A DNA stretch of 64,000 bases. It comes from Tritonibacter horizontis. GTDB lineage: Bacteria > Pseudomonadota > Alphaproteobacteria > Rhodobacterales > Rhodobacteraceae. The position numbers were made by a program, and so were the translations under genes. The notes beneath the pieces were generated by a model that had not been told where the DNA came from, did no database searches, and worked only from the letters and a program-made list of their open reading frames with translations. Each line of letters begins with the position of its first letter. Positions within the stretch are counted from its first letter, which is position 1. Location of the stretch: contig NZ_LPUY01000017.1 in NCBI RefSeq assembly GCF_001518015.1, forward strand, positions 1-64,000, given 5' to 3'. Positions 53,367-60,748 of the stretch are shown here, in pieces.

Positions 53367-55417
53367 CGAGACCGCCGAAAACCGGCCCTTTCACCCGGCT
53401 TCTGATCGCCAATCGGGGCGAGATCGCGCTGCGGATCCTCCGGTCGGCGCGGGCGATGGGGATCACATGCGTCACCGTCCATACCCGTGCCGACGCCGAT
53501 AGCCCGCATGTGCGGCTGGCGGATGACAGCCTGTGCATCGGCGAGGGGCCGCCGGCCGACAGCTACCTGTCGATTGCGGCGCTGATCGCGGCGGCCCGCA
53601 CCTGTGGGGCGCAGGCGATCCATCCCGGCTATGGTCTCCTGTCGGAGAACGCGGGCTTTGCCACCGCCTGCGACCGGGCGGAGCTGATTTTCATCGGCCC
53701 CTCTGCCGAGGCGATCGCCCGGATGGCCAACAAGTCGGGGGCCCGCCAGCATATGGCGGCGGCGGGTCTGCCCTGCGTGCCCGGCTATGACGGCGCCGAT
53801 CAGGCCCCCGGACGGCTGGCGGACGAAGCGGCCCGGATCGGCTACCCGGTGATGATCAAGGCCTCCAACGGCGGCGGTGGGCGGGGCATGCGACTGGCCG
53901 AAGGTCCCTATGCCTTTGACACCGCGCTCCGGCAGGCGCAGGCCGAGGCGGCGACGGTGTTCGGCTCCGGTCATGTCCTGCTGGAAAAGGCGCTGGACGA
54001 CCCGCGCCACGTCGAGGTGCAGATCCTCGCGGATGCCCATGGCACCCTGTTGCATCTGGGCGAGCGGGATTGCTCGGTGCAGCGCCGCCATCAAAAGGTG
54101 ATCGAGGAAGCCCCGGCGCCGGGGGTCACGCCGGCCCTGCGCGCCGAGATGGGCGCGGCCGCCATCACCGCCGCACGGTCGATCGGCTACGTCGGCGCGG
54201 GGACGGTGGAATTCCTGCTCGACAGCAGCGGCCGGTTTCATTTCATCGAGATGAACACCCGGCTGCAGGTGGAACATGCGGTGACGGAGGCGATCACCGG
54301 GGTCGATCTGGTGCAGGAACAGCTGCGCATCGCGCAGGGGTCGCCGCTGGGGCGCGCCCAGGACGACATCCGGTTTGAGGGCCACGCCATCGAGGCGCGT
54401 CTGTATGGCGAGGACCCGGCAGAGAATTTTGCGCCCCAGGCCGGTCGGTTGGCGCTATGGCAACCGGGCGAGGGGGTTCGCGTCGATGCAGGCGTCGAAA
54501 GCGGCCAGGTGCTTTCGACGCATTTCGAGCCGCTTCTGGCCAAGCTGATCGCCCATGGCCGCACCCGCGACGACGCCCGCCTGAGCCTGCGGCGTGCCCT
54601 GCAGCAGACGCTGGTCTTTGGGGTGACCTCCAACCGGGACATGCTGATCGACGCGCTGGGCCATCCGGCCTTTGCCAGTGCTGCGGTGCACACCGGATTT
54701 CTGGCAGAGCATTTCCCGCGGATCTCGGCCATGACCCTGTCTGCGGGCGAGATCGCCGTTGGCGCTGCCCTGTTCTACTGGCGCGCGGCAGAGGAGGCCG
54801 CCGCGCAGACCCCGCATGTGCCGCCTGAACTGCGGAGCTGGTCGAGCCAGGGCGCATTGAACCGGCAGCTGCGCCTGCGGGCGACCCAGGGCGTGCTGCC
54901 GCCCGGTCTGGCTGAGGCGGATGGGGCGGTGATCCTGCGGGTCGAGGATCAGGGGGACCAGCTGCAGATCCGGGTCGGGGTCCTGACCTTGACGCTGGCC
55001 CGCGACCGCGACGCAAAGGGTCAGATGCGCATCTTGCTCGATGGGGCGCCGGTGCGGCTGCGGGCGCAGGTGTTTGACGGCGCACAGCTGCATCTGGCGA
55101 CCGAACAGCGGATCTTTGCCCTGATGCTCTGTCCGAAGTCGTCGCCGGACCGGTCGCAGGTGGCGCGCGGCGAACTTCATGCCCCGCACAGCGGTCGCCT
55201 GCAGGAACTGCGCCGGGGTGTCGGCGATCTGGTGCAGGAGGGGGAGGTGCTGTTGGTGCTGCACGGGGTATCGGGGCCGCAGGACATTCGCGCGGGCCAG
55301 ACAGGGCGCATCGTGGCGCTGCCGGTGGTGGCGGGCGATCAGGTTCTTCGGGGTGATCTTCTGTGCCGGATCGTGGCCAGCGAAGGCGCGGTTGAGGCGA
55401 TCCCGGCCGCGGTGTAG
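53363..55417 (+). CDS. Biotin carboxylase with BCCP-like domain lacking the biotinyl lysine
   Basis: The 684-residue protein has an intact biotin carboxylase: LLIANRGEIALRILRSARAMG, IKASNGGGGRGMRLAEG (ATP lid), HVEVQILAD, ERDCSVQRRHQKVIEEAPAP and FIEMNTRLQVEHAVTE, with EARLYGEDP. A middle BT-type beta region follows (about 500-590). The C-terminal carrier domain (about 603-675) keeps GELHAPHSGRLQELRRGVGDLVQEGEVLLVLHG, but where the family has E-A-M-K-M it has H-G-V-S-G (634-638): serine S637 replaces the biotinyl lysine. It cannot be biotinylated there. This is the most unusual coding change seen in the window. Confidence 0.88.
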   Translation: MTRPPKTGPFTRLLIANRGEIALRILRSARAMGITCVTVHTRADADSPHVRLADDSLCIGEGPPADSYLSIAALIAAARTCGAQAIHPGYGLLSENAGFATACDRAELIFIGPSAEAIARMANKSGARQHMAAAGLPCVPGYDGADQAPGRLADEAARIGYPVMIKASNGGGGRGMRLAEGPYAFDTALRQAQAEAATVFGSGHVLLEKALDDPRHVEVQILADAHGTLLHLGERDCSVQRRHQKVIEEAPAPGVTPALRAEMGAAAITAARSIGYVGAGTVEFLLDSSGRFHFIEMNTRLQVEHAVTEAITGVDLVQEQLRIAQGSPLGRAQDDIRFEGHAIEARLYGEDPAENFAPQAGRLALWQPGEGVRVDAGVESGQVLSTHFEPLLAKLIAHGRTRDDARLSLRRALQQTLVFGVTSNRDMLIDALGHPAFASAAVHTGFLAEHFPRISAMTLSAGEIAVGAALFYWRAAEEAAAQTPHVPPELRSWSSQGALNRQLRLRATQGVLPPGLAEADGAVILRVEDQGDQLQIRVGVLTLTLARDRDAKGQMRILLDGAPVRLRAQVFDGAQLHLATEQRIFALMLCPKSSPDRSQVARGELHAPHSGRLQELRRGVGDLVQEGEVLLVLHGVSGPQDIRAGQTGRIVALPVVAGDQVLRGDLLCRIVASEGAVEAIPAAV

Positions 55418-55512
55418 CGCCACTTGCATCAGGGGTCCGGTTGGCCGACACGAGTTGCCAAGCGCAGGGCGGCTGCCGTAAGCAGGTCCGGACGCAGCAG
55501 CAGGAGACCGAA

Positions 55513-56163
55513 ATGGCCGGGCAGACCGAGACGCTGATTGCCTCGATCCTTGCGGATATCGACGCGGGCCGCCTGGCGCCGGGCCAGGAAATCGACGAGC
55601 CGACATTGGCCAGTCGCCACGGCGTGTCGCGCACACCGATCCGCGAGGCCTATATCCAGCTGGAGGCCACCGGCCTGATCCGCCGTCTGCCGCGTAAGGG
55701 GGCGGTGCTGTTCAAGCCGACGCTGGAGGAGTTCCTCGCCATTCAGGAGGTGCATGCGCAGCTGGAGGGGCAGGCGGCCGGGCTGGCCGCGCGCCGGATC
55801 TCTGCCGCGCTGCGCGCCCGACTGGAGGCCGCGACCCGGGCCTGCGAGAGCCACGCGCAGACCCATGGCGACGCGGACCCGGACGGCTACTACCAGTTGA
55901 ACCTGGTGTTTCACGAAACCGTGGCGCTGGGCGCGGCAAACCCGTTTCTGGTGGAGATGATCAAGACCAACGCGCGCAAGCTGATGGCCTATTACCGGGC
56001 GCGCTATCGCTATCCCGGTGCGATTGCGCAATCGGCGCTGGAGCATCGCGAGATTGCCGGGAAGATCTTTGCCCATGATCGCGCGGGGGCCGAGGCTGCC
56101 ATGCAGGCGCATGTGCTGTTCGATCAGGTGACGGTCATGGACCTGCTGGCGGCGCTGGCCTAG
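55513..56163 (+). CDS. GntR-family transcriptional regulator (FCD domain)
   Basis: The 216-residue protein has a GntR winged helix (PGQEIDEPTLASRHGVSRTPIREAYIQLEATGLIRRLPRKGAVLFKP) and a C-terminal helical FCD domain (HAQLEGQAAGLAARRISAALRARLEAATRACESHAQTHGD; EHREIAGKIFAHDRAGAEAAMQAHV), which typically binds a carboxylic acid ligand. The ATG at 55513 has GGAG seven bases upstream; an earlier TTG at 55441 is less likely. It lies 95 bases after the carboxylase genes in the same direction and probably controls them. Confidence 0.9.
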   Translation: MAGQTETLIASILADIDAGRLAPGQEIDEPTLASRHGVSRTPIREAYIQLEATGLIRRLPRKGAVLFKPTLEEFLAIQEVHAQLEGQAAGLAARRISAALRARLEAATRACESHAQTHGDADPDGYYQLNLVFHETVALGAANPFLVEMIKTNARKLMAYYRARYRYPGAIAQSALEHREIAGKIFAHDRAGAEAAMQAHVLFDQVTVMDLLAALA

Positions 56164-56870
56164 GCGCGCGCCGCGGCCTCGAAAAAACGCGCGATGGCCT
56201 CGGCCAGGGCGGGCTGGTCGGCGGCGGTGGACAGGCTGTCCTGCGCGCGGGCGTAGACCTCTGGCCCCATATGGCTGCGCAATTCCTCGGTCAGGGCACA
56301 GATGAAACCATGGTCCATCTCGGGGTGGTGCTGGGTGGTGGCGATATGGTCGCCAAGGGTAAACCCGGTGTTGATGCCGTCGCGTGTCATCAGCGGCACG
56401 GCGCCCTCGGGCAAATCGCGGACATATTCCACATGCGAGCCGTAGATTGCGACCTCATCCGGCAGGGCGCGGGCCCAGTCCGGCCGCGCGACAAGGTGAT
56501 TCCATGTCAGCCCATGCACCCAGCCGCCGGGCAGGTGGTCCACGGTTCCGCCCAAGGCGAGGGCAATCGCCTGATGCCCGAAACAGACCCCAAACAGCGG
56601 CAGCCGCGCGTCATGCATCTGCCGGATCAGCCCCATCAGCCGGTCGATCCAGGCCGCGCCGGAGCGGGTGGAGGCGGGGCTGCCGGTGATCATGACGCCA
56701 TCATAAGTCGTTATGTCTTCGGGAAAAATACCGCCCTTTGCCAAATACACGTCACAGGACCAGTCGGGGCGGGCCATCTGTACCAGCGTGGTGAATTTGG
56801 CGCCGTCCCTGGGATGGGCCTGGGCAAACGCGCTGTCGTCCGTGTTGGTCACGAGAATGGCAATCTGCAT
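56160..56870 (-). CDS. Class-I glutamine amidotransferase-like protein
   Basis: The 236-residue protein has the GATase-1 triad: cysteine C96 in LFGVCFGHQAIALALGG and H182 and E184 in ATTQHHPEMDHGF. Such stand-alone domains can hydrolyse glutamine or gamma-glutamyl amides. With the glutamine synthetase-like and P450 genes alongside, it may act like AtdA2/TdnT in aniline oxidation, cleaving gamma-glutamyl amide intermediates. The start MQIAILVTNTDD has GGAAG upstream. It is divergent from the P450 gene (73 bases apart) and shares its stop sequence with GntR (CTAG). Confidence 0.88.
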   Translation of the reverse strand: MQIAILVTNTDDSAFAQAHPRDGAKFTTLVQMARPDWSCDVYLAKGGIFPEDITTYDGVMITGSPASTRSGAAWIDRLMGLIRQMHDARLPLFGVCFGHQAIALALGGTVDHLPGGWVHGLTWNHLVARPDWARALPDEVAIYGSHVEYVRDLPEGAVPLMTRDGINTGFTLGDHIATTQHHPEMDHGFICALTEELRSHMGPEVYARAQDSLSTAADQPALAEAIARFFEAAARA

Positions 56871-56904
56871 CTTCGGGCTTCCCATATGCATATTTACGGT
56901 GCTT

Positions 56905-56918
56905 AATAGTATACACAC
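56905..56918. promoter_or_regulatory. Candidate GntR operator in the GATase/P450 divergent promoter
   Basis: A TAGTATACAC-type sequence with the GTATAC palindrome (56909-56914) lies midway between the two starts, which are 73 bases apart. Many FCD-type GntR proteins bind TNGTATACNA-like sites, so the neighbouring regulator may act here. Confidence 0.35.
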
Positions 56919-56943
56919 GAAGCAAGTCAAAGGAAGACCCGCG

Positions 56944-58203
56944 ATGACCATCTGGACCCCGACCGACAGCGGCCATGCGGATCTGTCCTGCCATGACACC
57001 TTTGCCGAAGGCGCGCCGCACAATACTTTTGCGCGGCTCAGACGCGAGGATCCGCTGCACTGGACCGACTATCCCGGCGGGCAGAATTTCTGGTCGGTGA
57101 CCCGCTATGACGACATCACCCGGATGAACAAGAACACCGAAGTGTTCTCCTCGGCGCAAGGCATCCGCATGGAGGATCAGACCTACGAGGAATACCTCGC
57201 GCGGCGTACCTTTCAGGAGACCGACCCGCCGGAGCATGCGCAGGTGCGGATGAAACTGCTCAAGGCGTTCTCCAAGACCACGATGGCGCAATACGAACAG
57301 GACATTCGCGATCTTTGCGCCGAGATCCTCGACCCCGTGCTGGAAAAAGGCACCTTTGACGCCACCAAGGAGATCGCCCGGCAATTGCCGATGCGGATGC
57401 TGGGTCGCGTCGTCGGCCTGCCGGATGCGGATCTGCCGTGGCTGGTGGAAAAGGGCGACGCGCTGATCGCCAATACCGACCCGGACTTCACCTCACATGT
57501 GCTCGACAAGATGGACACGGATGAATTTCGCCTGATGCCCTTCAACTCCCCAGCGGGGGCGGAATTGTACATCTATGCCAAGGAGTTGATGGAGGCGAAG
57601 GCGCGCGCAGGTGATACCTCTGGCGTGCTGAACATGATCCTGGCGCCGGCCCGCGACGGCTCCACCATCACCGAGTCGGAGTTTCGCAATTTCTTCTGCC
57701 TGCTGGTGGCGGCCGGCAATGACACCACGCGCTATTCCATCGCGGCGGGCATTCAGGCGATGTGCCATCAGCCGGAACTGCTGACGCAGATGCAGGCGGG
57801 CGGCGATATCTGGGAGACGGCAGCGGATGAGATCATCCGCTGGGCGACGCCTGCGCTTTATTTTCGGCGCACCGCGACGCGGGATGTCGAAATGCACGGC
57901 AAGCTGATCCGGGCCGGGGACAAGGTGCTCTACTGGTTCATCTCTGCCAATCGCGACGACAGCTATTTTGACGATCCGTTCCGGGTGAACCTGCGTCGCA
58001 GCCCGAACCGGCATCTGTCCTTTGGCCAGTTCGGCCCGCATGTCTGTCTTGGCATGTGGTTGGCGCGGCTGGAGGTGACGGTGTTGTTTCAGGAACTGGC
58101 CAAGCGGATTACCGCGATTGAACCGGCGGGAGAGCAGAAATTCCTGCGCTCGAACTTTGTCGGCGGCATCAAGGAATTGCCGGTGCGGGTACAGGCCGCG
58201 TAG
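56944..58203 (+). CDS. Cytochrome P450 monooxygenase
   Basis: The 419-residue soluble P450 has the I-helix AGNDTT (257-262), the ExxR motif EIIR (296-299) and the heme loop FGQFGPHVCLG with C368. The loop has one extra residue before the second glycine, as in CYP124/125/142-like enzymes (FGGTGAHYCIG). It is thus a typical class-I P450 acting on terpenoid, steroid or related substrates with external ferredoxin partners, which are not seen nearby. The ATG at 56944 has GGAAG six bases upstream. Confidence 0.92.
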   Translation: MTIWTPTDSGHADLSCHDTFAEGAPHNTFARLRREDPLHWTDYPGGQNFWSVTRYDDITRMNKNTEVFSSAQGIRMEDQTYEEYLARRTFQETDPPEHAQVRMKLLKAFSKTTMAQYEQDIRDLCAEILDPVLEKGTFDATKEIARQLPMRMLGRVVGLPDADLPWLVEKGDALIANTDPDFTSHVLDKMDTDEFRLMPFNSPAGAELYIYAKELMEAKARAGDTSGVLNMILAPARDGSTITESEFRNFFCLLVAAGNDTTRYSIAAGIQAMCHQPELLTQMQAGGDIWETAADEIIRWATPALYFRRTATRDVEMHGKLIRAGDKVLYWFISANRDDSYFDDPFRVNLRRSPNRHLSFGQFGPHVCLGMWLARLEVTVLFQELAKRITAIEPAGEQKFLRSNFVGGIKELPVRVQAA

Positions 58204-58206
58204 GCT

Positions 58207-58305
58207 CAACAGAAGACCCGTTCGGGCGGTTGCCCGGACAGCGCCCGACCTCCCGCACGGGAGGGCGCTTCGCACCCACCCGAGGTCGGCCGCTGCCCTC
58301 TGTTG
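58207..58305 (+). ncRNA. Candidate structured leader RNA (three-way junction) before the glutamine synthetase-like gene
   Basis: The 168-base gap between the P450 and glutamine synthetase-like genes can fold into three helices. P1 pairs CAACAGA (58207-58213) with TCTGTTG (58299-58305). P2 is a hairpin CGGGC-GGTT-GCCCG (58223-58236). P3 pairs CAGCG (58239-58243) and CCGACCTC (58245-58252) with GAGGTCGG (58282-58289) and CGCTG (58291-58295), with one C-C mismatch. It ends 66 bases before the ATG. It could be a riboswitch-like or attenuator element. Confidence 0.5.
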
Positions 58306-58371
58306 GGACCCAATCCGGGCCAAGACGCACGCCAAAGATGCGCAGGCCTGTCCAACAGGAAAGGAAACCAG

Positions 58372-59661
58372 ATGAAGACTCGGCTGCGCGCGCTTTTTTG
58401 CGACCACCTCAGCATCATGCGCGGAAAATACCTGCCGCACTCCAAGATCGGTGATGACGACACGCGGTTCTGCCGCTCGGTTTTTGGCACCCATTATGAC
58501 CGCGACCTGCTGGATGCGCCGGGGTCGATGGTGAAACAGGGACTGCCGGATATGGAGCTGCGCTGGCGCGGCGAGGAGATCCGCGACAGTTGGCATGCCT
58601 CGACCAAGATCGTGCTCGGGGATCTTTATGATGACGCCGGCGCGCCGCTGTCGCTCTGTCCGCGGGGGGCGCTGAAACGCGCGGTGGCCGCCTGGCAGGC
58701 CCGCGGACTCAGTCCCAAGATCGGGATCGAGCTGGAGGCCTATGCGCTGCAGCCCGACGACGACGGCCGTCTGGTGCCCTATGACACGCCGGGCGGGGTG
58801 GTCTATGGCACCGGTCCGTTTGCGGATCCGCTGCGGTTCAACGACCGGATCTGGGCAATGGCGGACGAAATGGGCTTCTCGCTCGATATGATCACAGCCG
58901 AGTTCGACACGCCGCAGTTTGAATACACGCTGACCTTTGACGATGCGGTGAAGGCGGTGGATGACATCGTGCTGTTTCGCCTGATGGCCCGCGAGATCGC
59001 GCTGGAATATGGCATCGTGCTGACCTTCATGCCGAAACCGGTGCCAGGGGGCGGTGGCTCTGGCATGCATGTGAATATGTCGTTCTCGGACGAAGGCGGC
59101 GGCAATGCGCTGTCCTCGGGGCCGCGCGGGGGGCCTGAGCACATGAACGATCTGGCGCGCGGCTGTCTGGCCGGTTTCCTGCATCATCACAAGGGTCTGG
59201 CCGGGTTGATCGCGCCCACCGCCAACAGCTACATGCGGCTGCAACCGGGCAGCCTGTCGGGCTTCTGGCAGAACTGGGGCGGCGATCATCGCAATGTCAC
59301 CACCCGGATCAGCTCTGAAGGGGGCGCCAAGGCACGGCTGGAACACCGGATGGCGGATGCGTCGTCGAACCCCTATACCACGGTGGCGGCGCTGTTGCAG
59401 GCCGCTCGGCTGGGGGTCGAGCAGGGGTATTCTCTGCCACCGATGGAGACCGGCGACGGGTTTGACCGCACCGATACCCGCGACAGCACCGCCATGACCC
59501 TGAAGGGGGCGGTTGCGGATCTGGAAAAGGACCGCGCCCTGAGCGAGGCGGTGGGTGCGGAGCTGGTCGCCAACCATGTGTTCATGAAGCAGAAAGAGGT
59601 CCGCAAGACCCGCGATCTGGAGGGCGATGCCCTGCGTGATTTCTACGTGCATTTTGTCTGA
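58372..59661 (+). CDS. Glutamine synthetase-like ligase (gamma-glutamyl-amide synthetase type)
   Basis: The 429-residue protein has the GS catalytic fold: GIELE (118-122), LDMITAEFDTPQFEYTL, GGGGSGMHVNMSFSD (GSGMHVN at 229-235, with N where canonical GS has H) and RLEHRMADASSNPYTTVAALLQ. The N-terminal GS-beta domain is short and altered. Such proteins often join glutamate to amines (PuuA, GlnA3, AtdA1) rather than to ammonia. The ATG at 58372 follows GGAAAGGAAA and a structured leader. Confidence 0.88.
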   Translation: MKTRLRALFCDHLSIMRGKYLPHSKIGDDDTRFCRSVFGTHYDRDLLDAPGSMVKQGLPDMELRWRGEEIRDSWHASTKIVLGDLYDDAGAPLSLCPRGALKRAVAAWQARGLSPKIGIELEAYALQPDDDGRLVPYDTPGGVVYGTGPFADPLRFNDRIWAMADEMGFSLDMITAEFDTPQFEYTLTFDDAVKAVDDIVLFRLMAREIALEYGIVLTFMPKPVPGGGGSGMHVNMSFSDEGGGNALSSGPRGGPEHMNDLARGCLAGFLHHHKGLAGLIAPTANSYMRLQPGSLSGFWQNWGGDHRNVTTRISSEGGAKARLEHRMADASSNPYTTVAALLQAARLGVEQGYSLPPMETGDGFDRTDTRDSTAMTLKGAVADLEKDRALSEAVGAELVANHVFMKQKEVRKTRDLEGDALRDFYVHFV

Positions 59662-59753
59662 GCGCACCCCGGGCGCGCCATCACCATGCTTGCCTTTTGT
59701 GGTGCCCCTGCGCCAAGGTGGCGGCCAGAACAACAGGCAAAATGGGCGGGACA

Positions 59754-60512
59754 ATGTCTGATCAGGCGAATGAAACGGTTGAGACACCGGTCGTGACACA
59801 GGAGGTTGCCGCCAATTGTCTTGGCGTCAAAGTGCCCCGGTCACGGTTTCTCAGCGAGAAGCGGATCGAGCGGATCAATGCCGCTCGCTATGAACGGCAC
59901 GAAATCAAGGGCGCGCTGCATGTCGTGCGCCCCGAAGATCGCGTGCTGGAGGCGGGGGCCGGATTGGGGATCGTCGGTGCGGTGATTGCCAGCAAGGCGG
60001 GGGCGCAAAAGGTGCTGTCGTTTGAGGCAAACCCGGAGTTGATCCCGGTGATCCGGGCGCTGCACGAGATGAACGACCTGGGCGACCGGATCGAGCTGCG
60101 CAATCAGGTGCTTTTTGCCGGCAAGGACAGGCCGACGACGATGACGTTTCACCTGCATAACTCCTATCTTGGCTCCTCGCTCCTGAATGACGGCAACCGT
60201 TCGGCGCGGGCGGTCGAGGTCGAGACGGTCGATGTTGCCGAGGTGATCGCAGCCTTCCAGCCGACGGTCCTGGTGATGGACATCGAAGGCGGCGAACTGG
60301 CGCTGCTGGAAGCGATGGATCTGGCCCCGTTCCGGGCAGTGGTGATCGAATTCCACCCGGATGCCTATGAGGTCGCGGGGATGCGGCGGTGCAAGACGAT
60401 CCTGCGCGAGGCGGGGTTCAAGAAGGTCGAGGAGGTGTCAAGCCGATCTGTCTGGACCTGTCTGCGCCCGGCGGAGACAGAGCCGTCAGAGCCGTCAGAG
60501 CCGTCAGCGTAA
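59754..60512 (+). CDS. FkbM-family methyltransferase
   Basis: The 252-residue protein has the SAM-binding motif VLEAGAGLGIVGAVIASKAGAQKVLSFEANPELI, LVMDIEGGELALLEAMDL and VVIEFHPDAYEV, as in FkbM-type O-methyltransferases. The target is unknown. I choose the ATG at 59754 (MSDQANE). The 3' end has three 9-bp tandem repeats that encode SEPSEPSEPS-like residues. It is 93 bases after the GS-like gene and may belong to the same transcript. Confidence 0.85.
   Translation: MSDQANETVETPVVTQEVAANCLGVKVPRSRFLSEKRIERINAARYERHEIKGALHVVRPEDRVLEAGAGLGIVGAVIASKAGAQKVLSFEANPELIPVIRALHEMNDLGDRIELRNQVLFAGKDRPTTMTFHLHNSYLGSSLLNDGNRSARAVEVETVDVAEVIAAFQPTVLVMDIEGGELALLEAMDLAPFRAVVIEFHPDAYEVAGMRRCKTILREAGFKKVEEVSSRSVWTCLRPAETEPSEPSEPSA
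60480..60506 (+). repeat. Three 9-bp tandem repeats at the FkbM 3' end
   Basis: GAGCCGTCA occurs three times in a row (60480-60506), just before the stop codon, and encodes a repeated Glu-Pro-Ser tail. Such in-frame repeats can vary in copy number between strains. Confidence 0.9.
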
Positions 60513-60653
60513 CCGTCGGCAGGGACGGTGGCAAACGGCGGTGGGCTTGTTTCACCGTCTGACCCTCCCCCGGGACGCAAGGCAAGGCCTGCGAAAAAGC
60601 CAGGCCCGTGCCACAGGCGCGACCGCGCCGCGCCAGCGGCGCCACCGACAGAT

Positions 60654-60728
60654 GCGGGCCCGAAGCCATAGGCTTCGGGCCCGCCATGGTATCTGGTGGC
60701 CTTCGGCCCCCTCGCGGGGGCCAAAGGC
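60654..60728. terminator. Two tandem hairpins between convergent genes
   Basis: A perfect 14-bp stem (60654-60667 with 60671-60684, three-base loop) is followed by a 13-bp stem with one mismatch (60699-60711 with 60716-60728). They lie between the FkbM gene (+) and the aminotransferase gene (-) and likely end both transcripts. Confidence 0.7.
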
Positions 60729-60748
60729 GGGCGCGTCAGGCCCCGAGG

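Noticed and set aside
55230-55300. A frameshift hiding a normal AMKM motif in the carboxylase
   Set aside because: The other two forward frames in this stretch do not contain an AMKM-like string, and the in-frame sequence before and after aligns with a normal carrier domain.
56871-57023. An upstream extension of the GATase to 57023
   Set aside because: It would overlap the P450 coding sequence by 80 bases and adds sequence foreign to the family; the start MQIAILVTN has its own ribosome site.
58050-58080. An abnormal P450 heme loop with one extra residue
   Set aside because: The 11-residue loop (FGxxGxHxCxG) also occurs in normal P450s such as the CYP124/125/142 type, so it is a subfamily feature and not a defect.
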